Both the position numbers and the translations under genes were made by a program. From positions 1 to 30,419 of the forward strand of contig DJRC01000005.1 in the NCBI GenBank assembly GCA_002437735.1: DNA of 30,419 nucleotides, written 5' to 3'. The notes beneath the pieces are model-generated. The model saw only the letters and a program-made list of their open reading frames with translations, ran no database searches and was not told the DNA's origin. Below, piece after piece: positions 8,243 through 16,453 of this stretch. Each line of letters starts with the position of its first letter. Positions within the stretch are counted from its first letter, which is position 1. Origin of the DNA: Oscillospiraceae bacterium UBA6370. Lineage in GTDB: Bacteria; Bacillota; Clostridia; Oscillospirales; Oscillospiraceae.

Positions 8243-8935
8243 ATGTCATACTGTGTCAACTGCGGCGTGGAGCTGGACCCCGGCGCGGCGCGCTGCCCGC
8301 TTTGCGGCACGCCCGCCTGGAAGCCGGACCCCGACGCGCCGAGCTATTTTCCCACCAAGCCCGCCGAGGTGCCGCCCGCCTCGCGCCGCGCGGCGGCCGC
8401 CCTGCTCACGGCGATGCTCGCGTCGGTATCCCTGTGCTGCGGCGTGCTGAACCTGCTGCTGCCCACCGAGCGGCCCTGGTCGCTCTATGTCATCGGCGCG
8501 GCGGTAATGCTCTGGATCTGGTTCGTGCTGCCGATGCTCGCGCGGCGCATCCCCGTCTTCTTCCGCCTGACGGCGGACGTGGCCGCGGTCGGCGTGTATG
8601 TTTTTCTCATCTCCATCGACTTAAACGGCGGCGCATGGTTCCGCGGCCTCGCCCTGCCTGTTCTGGGTTGGGCCTGCGTGTTGGTGTTCCTGTTGAGTTT
8701 CCTGCTGCGCGGCGGGCGGCGGTCGCGCCTCTCGGCGATCGCCATGTGCATCGGCACGGCGGGCTTGATGGCTTTGGGCGTGGAATACTGCATGGACCGC
8801 TTTTTCCGTGCGGCGTGGCAGCCGACGTGGTCGCTCGTCGTGGTGGCCATCTGCGTCGGGCTCATCATCCCGCTGCGCGTCGTGCGCCGCGTGCCCTCGC
8901 TGCGCGAGGAGGCCCGCCGAAGATTCAATATGTGA
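8243..8935 (+). CDS. Zinc-ribbon multi-pass membrane protein (DUF6320-like)
   Basis: A 230-aa protein. The N-terminus is a two-CxxC zinc ribbon (CVNCG at 4-8, CPLCG at about 19-23), followed by a proline-rich linker and about six hydrophobic helices between residues 47 and 215, ending in an Arg-rich cytoplasmic tail. It matches the architecture I know as DUF6320, found beside condensation-like acyltransferases in Clostridia. AAAGGA precedes the ATG. Function is unknown; a membrane platform or transporter for the acylated product is a guess. A terminator begins right at its stop codon. Confidence 0.75.
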   Translation: MSYCVNCGVELDPGAARCPLCGTPAWKPDPDAPSYFPTKPAEVPPASRRAAAALLTAMLASVSLCCGVLNLLLPTERPWSLYVIGAAVMLWIWFVLPMLARRIPVFFRLTADVAAVGVYVFLISIDLNGGAWFRGLALPVLGWACVLVFLLSFLLRGGRRSRLSAIAMCIGTAGLMALGVEYCMDRFFRAAWQPTWSLVVVAICVGLIIPLRVVRRVPSLREEARRRFNM

Positions 8936-8975
8936 AAAAGGGAAGACATGGCGCGCGCCATGCCTTCCCTTTTTT
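8936..8975. terminator. Bidirectional terminator between the zinc-ribbon gene and tRNA-Leu
   Basis: A-tract, then GGGAAGACATGGCGC pairing with GCGCCATGCCTTCCC (one G-T pair), then a T-tract. The near-perfect palindrome separates a plus-strand gene from the minus-strand tRNA and can end both transcripts. Confidence 0.88.
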
Positions 8976-9060
8976 GGTGCCGGTGGTGGGACTCGAACCC
9001 ACACGGAGTCGCCCCCGGCGGATTTTGAATCCGCTACGTCTACCATTCCATCACACCGGC
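8975..9060 (-). tRNA. tRNA-Leu (anticodon CAA)
   Basis: On the minus strand the 86-nt gene starts GCCGGTGTGATGG. It has acceptor arm GCCGGTG pairing with CACCGGC plus discriminator A, an anticodon stem GCGGA/TCCGC around loop TTCAAAA (anticodon CAA, reading UUG), a long variable arm as in type II tRNAs, and T-arm GTGGGTTCGAGTCCCAC. The 3' CCA is encoded (TGG at 8975-8977). A consensus-like promoter lies just upstream and a terminator just downstream, so it is a stand-alone transcription unit. Confidence 0.95.
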
Positions 9061-9073
9061 GATAACAAAAGCT

Positions 9074-9102
9074 ATTATAGAGGACGCCGCGCCGATTTGC
9101 AA
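9074..9102 (-). promoter_or_regulatory. Sigma-A promoter of tRNA-Leu
   Basis: On the minus strand TTGCAA and a perfect TATAAT are 17 nt apart, the -10 ending 13 nt before the mature 5' end at 9060. Confidence 0.85.
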
Positions 9103-9217
9103 GATAAATTTTTCCGGCGAAAAGCGCAAAAGGGGACTACCCTTTTTGTACGGCTTGTGCTATGCTATATTCTGTATCGGTAGATTATGCCCAAAGCGGG
9201 GCAAAGGAGGGGAAAGC

Positions 9218-10555
9218 ATGGCGAACCACGGCAGAAAATTTGCCCGCGCGCTGGCGCTCGCGGCGCTTTGCCTGCTGCTCGGCGGCTGCGCGGTGAACGT
9301 CTCGACCGACAAGCTCTATGCCCTGCCGAGCCTTCCAGTGGAATACGCCTCGCTTGAAGCGGAGATCAACGCCCTGCTCTCCGACGGCGCGGAGCACGCC
9401 GCGCCCACCTCGGGCAGCAACCTCCAGAGTGTGCAGATGGTCGATCTCGACGGCGACGGCGTGGAGGAGGCGGTAGCCTTCTTCCGCAAGGCGACGGACG
9501 AGCGGCCCATGAAGATATACTTCTTCAAGTCCAACGGCGACAGCTACGAGCAGATGACTCTCATCGAGGGGACTGCCAGCTCGATCTACTCCATCGCGTA
9601 CTACGACCTCGACGGCGACGGCCGCCGCGAGATCCTGGTTGGCTTCAAGAGCGGCACGGAGCTGCAGGTGCTCGCCGTCTACACCCTGCGCGGCAGCGAG
9701 CCGCTCAACCTGCTCACCACCGCCTACCTCCGCTACGCTGTGAGCGACCTTGACGGCGACGGCCGGCAGGAGCTGACGGTGCTCTACAGCGGCGAGGAGA
9801 ACCGCTGCATGGCAGACTGCTACACCTGGGACGACCGCGAGCTGAGCTGCATCTCGACGCTCGAGCTGTCCTTCTCCGCGTCCGAGCTTTCGCGCGTGGC
9901 GGCGGGCGTTCTTTCGGACGGGCAGCGGGCGCTCTACGTCACCGGCGTGGCGGACAACAGCGTGGCGGCCTACGATATCCTAACCGTGAAAAACGGCGTG
10001 CTGCGCAATGTCGCGCAGAACACTGCCTCCTCTGCCGCGGACGGCGGCTTCCGCTTCCTCTCGCTCTACCCGACCGACATCAACGGCAGCGGCGTGATCG
10101 AGATCCCCGAGCCGGTCCCTTTCCCGCCGCTCGACGAGGAGAGTGAGATCTATTACCGCATCCTTTGGCGCGATTACGACAGCGCGGGAAAGAGCGAGGT
10201 CGTGTGCCGCACCTTCCACAACGCCGCCGACGGCTGGAGCCTGCTCCTGCCGGAGGCGTGGGACGAGCAGGTGTCGCTCCTGCGCACCGGAACGCCCGAT
10301 GAAAACGCTGTCATTTTCTTCTGCCGCGGCAGCGACGGACAGCTGCAGCCGTTCCTGGAGATCTGCGCCCTCACGGGCGGCGCCCGCGAGGAGCACGCCA
10401 AGCGCGGCGACCGCTTTGTGCTCGCCCGACAGGTCGAGACCGTTTACACCGCCGAGCTCCTGCCCTGCGACGACTGGGACGGCGCGGTCGACGAGGAGAC
10501 CGTGAAGAAGAGCTTCAGCCTGATCGTCGCCGAGTGGACGACGGGCGAAAACTGA
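9218..10555 (+). CDS. Lipoprotein with FG-GAP/VCBS-type calcium repeats
   Basis: A 445-aa surface lipoprotein. The lipobox LLGGC puts the lipidated cysteine at residue 24. Three Ca-binding DLDGDG loops (DLDGDGVEE, DLDGDGRRE, DLDGDGRQE), spaced as in FG-GAP/VCBS beta-propeller blades, occupy the first half; the C-terminal third is a separate domain rich in acidic residues. I chose ATG 9218, preceded by GGAGG at 9206-9210, over an upstream in-frame TTG. It ends 18 nt before a response-regulator gene, so lipoprotein, regulator and kinase are probably co-transcribed. It may be an envelope sensor partner or a target of that two-component system; both are inferences. Confidence 0.82.
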   Translation: MANHGRKFARALALAALCLLLGGCAVNVSTDKLYALPSLPVEYASLEAEINALLSDGAEHAAPTSGSNLQSVQMVDLDGDGVEEAVAFFRKATDERPMKIYFFKSNGDSYEQMTLIEGTASSIYSIAYYDLDGDGRREILVGFKSGTELQVLAVYTLRGSEPLNLLTTAYLRYAVSDLDGDGRQELTVLYSGEENRCMADCYTWDDRELSCISTLELSFSASELSRVAAGVLSDGQRALYVTGVADNSVAAYDILTVKNGVLRNVAQNTASSAADGGFRFLSLYPTDINGSGVIEIPEPVPFPPLDEESEIYYRILWRDYDSAGKSEVVCRTFHNAADGWSLLLPEAWDEQVSLLRTGTPDENAVIFFCRGSDGQLQPFLEICALTGGAREEHAKRGDRFVLARQVETVYTAELLPCDDWDGAVDEETVKKSFSLIVAEWTTGEN

Positions 10556-10573
10556 GAAAGGAACCGAGATACG

Positions 10574-11269
10574 ATGAAAAAAGTGTTGGTCCTGGAAGAT
10601 GAATCCAGCATCCGCAGCTTTATCGTCATTAACCTTATCCGCGCCGGCTATGAGGTCGTGGAGGCCGAGACGGGCGAGGAGGCGCTGGAAAAGCTCAGCG
10701 AGAATCCCGATGTGCGCGTCACGCTGCTCGACATCATGCTGCCGGGCATTGACGGCTTTGAGGTCTGCCGCCGCGTGCGCGCGGCCTACCCGCACATCGG
10801 CATCATCATGCTCACCGCCCGCTCGCAGGAGATGGATAAGGTCACGGGCCTGATGACCGGCGCGGACGACTACGTCACCAAGCCCTTTTCCCCCGCCGAG
10901 CTGACCGCGCGCGTGGACGCGCTGCTGCGCCGCGCGGGCGACGCGCCGCTCGTCAGCGCCTCGGTCGGAGAGATCTCCCAGCCGCCGTTTCTGCTGAACA
11001 TGACCGACCGCGTGGTGGAGAAAAACGGCAAGCGTCTCAAGCTCACGCAGCTCGAATATCAGATCATGAAGCTCTTCATGGAGAATCCCGACAAGGCGCT
11101 CACCCGCGAGGAGATCCTCGACACGGTCTGGGGCCGCGGCTACTTCGGCGAGGTGAAGATCGTGGACGTCAACATCCGCCGCCTGCGGCTGAAGATCGAG
11201 GACGACGCGCAGGAGCCGCGCTACATCGCCACCGTCTGGGGCACGGGCTACAAGTGGAGCACAGACTGA
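10574..11269 (+). CDS. OmpR/PhoB-family response regulator
   Basis: A 231-aa transcription factor. The receiver domain has the acidic pair (EDE near residue 8), phospho-acceptor Asp53 in LLDIMLPG, the conserved Thr in MLTAR, and Lys in TKPFSP. The C-terminal half is a winged helix ending RYIATVWGTGYKW, the PhoB-type hallmark. Its start has GAAAGGAA upstream. It lies between an FG-GAP lipoprotein gene and its likely cognate kinase, which follows 44 nt downstream. The stimulus is unknown; it resembles Firmicutes envelope or phosphate-type regulators but is not assignable by sequence alone. Confidence 0.93.
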   Translation: MKKVLVLEDESSIRSFIVINLIRAGYEVVEAETGEEALEKLSENPDVRVTLLDIMLPGIDGFEVCRRVRAAYPHIGIIMLTARSQEMDKVTGLMTGADDYVTKPFSPAELTARVDALLRRAGDAPLVSASVGEISQPPFLLNMTDRVVEKNGKRLKLTQLEYQIMKLFMENPDKALTREEILDTVWGRGYFGEVKIVDVNIRRLRLKIEDDAQEPRYIATVWGTGYKWSTD

Positions 11270-11313
11270 ATCCCGGAACAGGGACGATTTGAAGCAGAAA
11301 GGAAGTGACCGCC

Positions 11314-12735
11314 ATGCCCGCCATGCGCGGCTTGCGCATCCGCGGCCTGCGCCAGCGCTGGCTCGTGAACGCCGTGCTGCCCATCATTCTGGTGGTCATC
11401 GCCATCGTTACGGTCTATACCCTCGGCGTGCGCCGGACCTACTACAGCGCCATGCGCTCGGGCCTTGAGACCCGCGCCCGCGTCGCCGCCGACAATTTTT
11501 CGAGCTACGGCCTTAAGAGCTACAGCGAGTATTTCCGCTACGCCTCCATCACGGCGGAGACCTTTGAGGAAAAGGATCAGCTCGAGCTCCAGTTCATCAA
11601 CGTCAACGGCCGCGTGCAGGTGTCGAGCTACGGCCTGACCGCCGGCACGCAGCCGGGAACGAGCGATGTGACCGAGGCCGTTGCCACCGGAAAGCCGGCA
11701 AGCTTCGAGGGCCTTGACCCGCAGACGGGAGAGAAGATCCTCTCCGTCTCCGCGCCGCTCCTGTTCAACGGCCGTGTGATCGGCGTGCTGCGCTACGTCA
11801 CCGCGCTGCACGAGGCGGACCGCAGCGTGCTCGTCAGCATGGCGGCCGCCATCGGCGTCGCGCTGCTGTGCGTGGGTCTTGCCATCTTCTCCAACGCCAT
11901 CTTCATCAACAACGTCGTCGAGCCGGTCGCCGTCGTGTCCGACGCCGCGCGGCGCATCTCCGCCGGCAGCTACGGCATCCTGATCGACAACCACTACCGC
12001 GACGAGCTGGGCGAGTTGGTGGACAACATCAACGATATGTCGCTCAAGATCTCGCAGTCCGAGAAGATCCAGCAGGAGTTTGTCTCCTCCGTCTCGCACG
12101 AGCTGCGCACGCCGCTCACCGCCATCAACGGCTGGGCGGAAACGCTCGCCGCCGATCCCGGCGCGAATCCGGAGCAGACGCAGCGCGGTCTCAACATCAT
12201 TGTCAAGGAGTCCCGCCGTCTGACCACCATGGTCGAGGAGCTGCTGGACTTCACCCGGATGCAGGACGGGCGCTTCACCCTGCGCGTGGAGGAGACCGAC
12301 CTGCTCGCCGAGCTGGAGGACGCCATCTTCACCTACCGTGAGATCTTCAGCCGGGAGGGCATCGAGCTGCGCTACGAGTGCGCGGACGACCTGCCTTCCA
12401 TCATCGCCGACGGCGAGCGCATGAAGCAGGTCTTCTGCAACGTGCTCGACAATGCCGCCAAGCACGGCGGCAGCGGCAAGCGCATCGACGTGTCCGTGGC
12501 GGCCGAGAACGGCAGCATGGTCATCCGCGTGCGCGACTTCGGCCCCGGCATCCCGGTCGAGGAGCTGCCCTACGTCAAGCAGAAGTTCTACAAGGGCTCG
12601 TCCAAGGCGCGCGGCAGCGGCATCGGCCTCGCCGTGTGCGACGAGATCATGCGTCTGCACAACGGCACGTTCGACATTGCCAACGCCCCGGGCGGCGGCG
12701 CGGTCGTGACCATGACGCTTCCTATGGGAAAATAA
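11314..12735 (+). CDS. Membrane sensor histidine kinase
   Basis: A 473-aa kinase, cognate to the preceding regulator. TM1 lies at about residues 15-38, an extracytoplasmic sensor region at about 40-165 with SITAETFEEKDQLELQF, TM2 at about 170-195, then HAMP. The HisKA box SSVSHELRTPLTA holds His262; the HATPase domain has NVLDNAAKHG (N box), DFGPGIP (G1) and GSGIGLAV (G2). The ATG at 11314 has GGAAG at good spacing; the GTG nine bases upstream lies too close to that site. Sensor-domain architecture resembles WalK/PhoR-type kinases with a PAS-like outer domain. Nothing follows it in the operon before a new promoter. Confidence 0.92.
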   Translation: MPAMRGLRIRGLRQRWLVNAVLPIILVVIAIVTVYTLGVRRTYYSAMRSGLETRARVAADNFSSYGLKSYSEYFRYASITAETFEEKDQLELQFINVNGRVQVSSYGLTAGTQPGTSDVTEAVATGKPASFEGLDPQTGEKILSVSAPLLFNGRVIGVLRYVTALHEADRSVLVSMAAAIGVALLCVGLAIFSNAIFINNVVEPVAVVSDAARRISAGSYGILIDNHYRDELGELVDNINDMSLKISQSEKIQQEFVSSVSHELRTPLTAINGWAETLAADPGANPEQTQRGLNIIVKESRRLTTMVEELLDFTRMQDGRFTLRVEETDLLAELEDAIFTYREIFSREGIELRYECADDLPSIIADGERMKQVFCNVLDNAAKHGGSGKRIDVSVAAENGSMVIRVRDFGPGIPVEELPYVKQKFYKGSSKARGSGIGLAVCDEIMRLHNGTFDIANAPGGGAVVTMTLPMGK

Positions 12736-12750
12736 ATTTTAGAACAACTG

Positions 12751-12779
12751 TTGCAATTTTATAAAAAGTATGATACCAT
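12751..12779 (+). promoter_or_regulatory. Putative sigma-A promoter of the DUF1385-prmC-recA run
   Basis: TTGCAA (12751-12756), 17 nt, TACCAT (12774-12779), in an A+T-rich gap after the kinase gene. The predicted transcription start would be only about 15 nt before the ATG at 12800, leaving just room for the AAGGAG ribosome site. Confidence 0.55.
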
Positions 12780-12799
12780 CATGGCAAGGAGAAACCTAC

Positions 12800-13759
12800 A
12801 TGGCAGAGCAAAACCAGACAAAACCAAAATTCCGCACCTCCATCGGCGGTCAGGCGCTCATTGAGGGCATCCTCATGCGTGGGCCGGAAAAGCAGGCCAT
12901 CGTCGTCCGCTCCAAGGAGGGGCTGATCGAAAAGGTCGAGGAGCTGAAGCTCATCCGCGACCGCTATCCCATTCTCGGTCTGCCCGTGCTGCGCGGCGCT
13001 GTGACCTTTGTGGACTCCATGGTCCGCGGCGTGAAGGCGCTGATGTACTCGGCGGATTTCTTCCCCGAGGAGGAGGGCGAGCCGTCGAAGCTCGACCGAT
13101 GGCTCGAAAAGAAGCTTGGCAGCGAAAAGCTGCAGAAGCTCGTCGTGGCGCTGGCGGTCGTGCTGTCGCTGGGCTTGACCGTCGGCCTTTTTATGATCCT
13201 GCCGACCTTCCTCGCGGGCCTGCTCGGGCGCTTTATCCCGAACGTGGTCGTGCACAATCTGGTCGAATCCGTCATCAAGCTGCTGATCTTCTTCGGCTAC
13301 CTGCTCCTGTGCTCGAAGCAGAAGGACATTCAGCGCGTGTTCCAGTACCACGGCGCGGAGCATAAGACCATCTTCTGCTACGAGGCGGGCCTGCCGCTGA
13401 CGGTGGAGAACTGCCGCATCCAGCCGCGCCACCATCCGCGCTGCGGCACGAGTTTTCTGTTCGTGGTGGTCGTGGTGTCTATCCTCGTTTCAAGCGTGGT
13501 GTTCAGCTTCGTCGACTGGCGCAATACCTGGGTGCGCATCGCATTGCACCTGCTGCTGCTCGTGCCGGTCGTGGGCGTGACCTACGAATTCAACCGCTAC
13601 GTCGGCGGGCACGACAATCCCGTGACGAACGCGCTGGCAAAGCCCGGCCTTTGGCTCCAGAACTTCACCACCAACGAGCCGGACGACAGTATGCTCGAGG
13701 TCGCCATCCGCGCGATGGAGCTGGTCATTCCCGAGCAGAAGGGCAAGGACGAGTGGTAA
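12800..13759 (+). CDS. DUF1385 membrane protein (YqhQ-like)
   Basis: A 319-aa protein of the DUF1385 family, described as putative metal-dependent enzymes. It starts with the conserved GGQALIEGILMRGP, has transmembrane helices at about 105-135, 145-170 and 215-260, and a family signature QYHGAEHKTIFCYE with His/Glu residues able to bind metal. AAGGAG precedes the ATG at 12800 (an ATG 30 nt upstream lacks a site). Its stop codon directly abuts the prmC start. DUF1385 genes commonly sit beside prmC and prfA in Clostridia; prfA is not here. Function remains unknown. Confidence 0.85.
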   Translation: MAEQNQTKPKFRTSIGGQALIEGILMRGPEKQAIVVRSKEGLIEKVEELKLIRDRYPILGLPVLRGAVTFVDSMVRGVKALMYSADFFPEEEGEPSKLDRWLEKKLGSEKLQKLVVALAVVLSLGLTVGLFMILPTFLAGLLGRFIPNVVVHNLVESVIKLLIFFGYLLLCSKQKDIQRVFQYHGAEHKTIFCYEAGLPLTVENCRIQPRHHPRCGTSFLFVVVVVSILVSSVVFSFVDWRNTWVRIALHLLLLVPVVGVTYEFNRYVGGHDNPVTNALAKPGLWLQNFTTNEPDDSMLEVAIRAMELVIPEQKGKDEW

Positions 13760-14626
13760 ATGGCCATCAAGTACAACGACCTCTATATGGACCTGCGCAG
13801 GCGCCTGCGTGAGGCGGGCGCAGAGGACGCGACGCAGGCGGCGCGCGAGCTGGTCTGCACCGCGTCGGGTAAAACGAAAAACGAGCTTCTGCGCGACGGG
13901 CTGCTCTACGCCTCGCCCGAGGTCGAGCGCTCGGCGTATTCTCTGTGCGCGCGGCATTTGGCGGGCGAGCCGGTGGCCTATCTCATCGGCGAGTGGGAGT
14001 TTTACGGTCTAGGACTGGACATTTCGCCCGCCGTGCTCATCCCGCGCCCCGACACCGAGGTGCTGGTGCAGACGGTCGTCCACGAACTGGACTCCGGCGC
14101 GGACTGCCGCGTGCTCGACCTGTGCGCGGGCAGCGGCTGCATCGGCCTCGCCGTCGCCAGTCAGGTGCTGCGCAGCCGCGTGCTGCTCGGCGAGTGGGAC
14201 GAGGAGGCGCTCAAGGTCTGCCGCCAGAATATCCGCCGCAACCAGCTCTCGGCCCGCGTGACGAGCCTTCGCATGGATGCGCGCGAGAAGCCCTCGCGCC
14301 AGCTCGGCGAGTTCGACTGCATCGTTTCCAACCCGCCCTATATCCCCACGGCGGACATTGAAACGCTCGACCCCTCCGTGCGCGACCACGAGCCGCACCT
14401 CGCGCTCGACGGCGGCGCGGACGGATTGGATTTCTACCGCGTCATCGCGGATAAATGGCGCGACGCCCTCGTGCCGAACGGCCTCATGGCCTTCGAGGTC
14501 GGCATCGGGCAGGCGGACGAGGTGCTGCGCATCATGCGCGCGAACGGCTTCGGCGATATCCAGATCGTCCGTGACCTGCACGGCATCCCCCGCGTGGTCT
14601 ACGGGCGGCTTTGCAAAGAGATCTGA
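13760..14626 (+). CDS. prmC: Peptide chain release factor N5-glutamine methyltransferase
   Basis: Methylates the GGQ glutamine of release factors RF1 and RF2 using SAM, which increases termination efficiency. The 288-aa protein has an N-terminal helical substrate domain with GEPVAYLIGEWEF, a SAM-binding LDLCAGSGCIGLA loop, and the catalytic NPPYIP motif that binds the glutamine side chain. Start codon follows the preceding stop with no gap, implying translational coupling to the DUF1385 gene. A 44-nt gap leads to recA. Length and motifs are typical and complete. Confidence 0.95.
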   Translation: MAIKYNDLYMDLRRRLREAGAEDATQAARELVCTASGKTKNELLRDGLLYASPEVERSAYSLCARHLAGEPVAYLIGEWEFYGLGLDISPAVLIPRPDTEVLVQTVVHELDSGADCRVLDLCAGSGCIGLAVASQVLRSRVLLGEWDEEALKVCRQNIRRNQLSARVTSLRMDAREKPSRQLGEFDCIVSNPPYIPTADIETLDPSVRDHEPHLALDGGADGLDFYRVIADKWRDALVPNGLMAFEVGIGQADEVLRIMRANGFGDIQIVRDLHGIPRVVYGRLCKEI

Positions 14627-14670
14627 GTAAAAATTTTAAGATAGAGAAGCAGAAACAGGAGGATGAACCA

Positions 14671-15774
14671 ATGGCAGCAGAGAAAGTGACTAAGGCAGCG
14701 CCCACCGCGCCCAACGCCGACAAGAAGCGCGCCATCGAAACGGCGATGGCACAGATCGAAAAGCTCTACGGCAAGGGCTCCATCATGCGCTGCGGCGACG
14801 AGCAGGCCGCGAACGTGGAGTCCATCTCCACCGGCTCGCTGGCGCTCGACCTCGCGCTCGGCATCGGCGGACTGCCCAAGGGCCGCATCGTGGAGATCTA
14901 CGGTCCCGAGTCCTCCGGTAAAACGACGCTCGCCCTGCACGTTCTCGCGCAGGCACAGAAGGCGGGCGGCGAGGTCGCGTTCATCGACGCCGAGCATGCG
15001 CTCGACATCGGCTACGCCCGCGCCCTCGGCGTGAATGTGGAGGATATGCTCGTCTCCCAGCCGGATACCGGCGAGCAGGCGCTTGAGATCACCGAGGCGC
15101 TCGTGCGCTCCGGCGCGATCGACGTCATCGTGGTCGACTCCGTCGCCGCGCTCGTGCCGCGCGCGGAGATCGAGGGCGAGATGGGCGACAGCTTCGTCGG
15201 TCTCCACGCCCGCCTCATGTCGCAGGCGCTGCGTAAGCTCGCCGGCGCGATCAACAAGACCAACTGCATCGTCATCTTCATCAACCAGCTGCGCGAGAAG
15301 GTCGGCGTGATGTACGGCAACCCCGAGGTCACCACCGGCGGCCGCGCGCTGAAGTTCTACGCGAGCGTGCGCATCGACGTGCGCCGCATCGAAACGCTCA
15401 AGAACGGCAGCGAGATGATCGGCAACCGCACCCGCGCCAAGGTCGTGAAGAACAAGATGGCGCCCCCGTTCCGCGAGGCAGAGTTCGACATCATGTACGG
15501 CGAGGGCATCTCCATGCTCGGCGAGCTGATCGACCTCGGCGTCAAGCTCGACCTTGTGCAGAAAAGCGGCTCGTGGTACTCCATGGGCGAAACGCGCATC
15601 GGACAGGGCCGCGATTCCGCCAAGCAGTACCTGCGCGACAACCCCGAGATCGCCGCGAAGCTCGAATCCGATATCCGCCGCGATTTCCACAAGCTCATGA
15701 GCAACCAGTCCAAGATCGCCGCCCGCGCTGCGGGCCGTGCCGTGGACGTCAGCGCCGACGATTTTGAGGGCTGA
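14671..15774 (+). CDS. recA: Recombinase A
   Basis: Central strand-exchange protein for homologous recombination and SOS control. The 367-aa product has Walker A GPESSGKTT (78-86), Walker B VIVVDSVAAL, and the L1/L2 DNA-binding loop regions through GDSFVGLHARLMSQALRKL. It ends in an acidic ADDFEG tail. The ATG at 14671 follows AGGAGG; an in-frame ATG 60 nt upstream has no site and lies inside prmC. The gap upstream contains no recognisable LexA/SOS box, so SOS induction, if any, must come from a promoter further upstream. Its stop overlaps the recX start (TGATG). Confidence 0.98.
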   Translation: MAAEKVTKAAPTAPNADKKRAIETAMAQIEKLYGKGSIMRCGDEQAANVESISTGSLALDLALGIGGLPKGRIVEIYGPESSGKTTLALHVLAQAQKAGGEVAFIDAEHALDIGYARALGVNVEDMLVSQPDTGEQALEITEALVRSGAIDVIVVDSVAALVPRAEIEGEMGDSFVGLHARLMSQALRKLAGAINKTNCIVIFINQLREKVGVMYGNPEVTTGGRALKFYASVRIDVRRIETLKNGSEMIGNRTRAKVVKNKMAPPFREAEFDIMYGEGISMLGELIDLGVKLDLVQKSGSWYSMGETRIGQGRDSAKQYLRDNPEIAAKLESDIRRDFHKLMSNQSKIAARAAGRAVDVSADDFEG

Positions 15775-16406
15775 TGAAGGTCGAGCGCATCGAACGATCG
15801 AAGCATAAGCAGGAGCGCGTTCTCGTGTATCTGGAGGGGGGAGACCTCCTCCGGATCACCGAGAGCGAGCTTCTGCATTTCGGCTTATATGTGGGGCTGG
15901 ACATTTCGCCCGAGACTGTGGTACAATTACAAAAATGCGGCGCGCGCAGCGAAACGCGCGTGCGCGCCGCCAATATGATCTCCGCCCGCCCGCTCTCGAA
16001 AAAGGAGCTGACGCGCCGCCTTGTGCAGAAGGGCGCCGGGGCGGACGACGCCGACGCGGCGGCGGAATATCTCGAGGAGATCGGCGCACTGGACGACGCG
16101 GCCTACGCCGCCATGCTCGTGCGCCATTACAGCGTGCAGGGCTACGGCCCCGCCCGCATCCGCGACGAGCTGTACCGCCGCGGCGTGCCGCGCGAGCTGT
16201 GGGACGCGGCGCTGGAAACGGCTCCCGACGCGCAGGAGACGCTTGCGCGCGTCATTGCGTCGAAAACGAGGGGGAAGCCCCTAAACGAAAAGGATTATAA
16301 ACGCTTGTCAGACGCTCTGCTGCGCCGCGGCTTTTCGTGGGGTGAGGTCAAGACCGCCCTGCGGACGGCGGGCGCGGCGCGGCCGGACGCGGACGACGGG
16401 CTGTGA
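15774..16406 (+). CDS. recX: Regulatory protein RecX
   Basis: RecX binds RecA filaments and modulates their activity. The 210-aa protein is made of tandem three-helix repeats; the signatures RPLSKKELTRRLVQKGA and YGPARIRDELYRRGVP are visible, together with a C-terminal third repeat ending LLRRGFSWGEVKTAL. The start overlaps the recA stop by one base, a coupling that keeps RecX low relative to RecA. The next gene, rimO, begins 47 nt later. The assignment rests on both sequence and the recA-recX pairing. Confidence 0.92.
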   Translation: MKVERIERSKHKQERVLVYLEGGDLLRITESELLHFGLYVGLDISPETVVQLQKCGARSETRVRAANMISARPLSKKELTRRLVQKGAGADDADAAAEYLEEIGALDDAAYAAMLVRHYSVQGYGPARIRDELYRRGVPRELWDAALETAPDAQETLARVIASKTRGKPLNEKDYKRLSDALLRRGFSWGEVKTALRTAGAARPDADDGL

Positions 16407-16453
16407 CCGAAAACGATTTTTGCCGCCGGTGCGCGGCGGACGGGAAGAGGACT

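Noticed and set aside
16403..16453. GTG start at 16403 for rimO
   Set aside because: It would add 17 residues without family similarity; the ATG at 16454 gives the usual RimO N-terminus.
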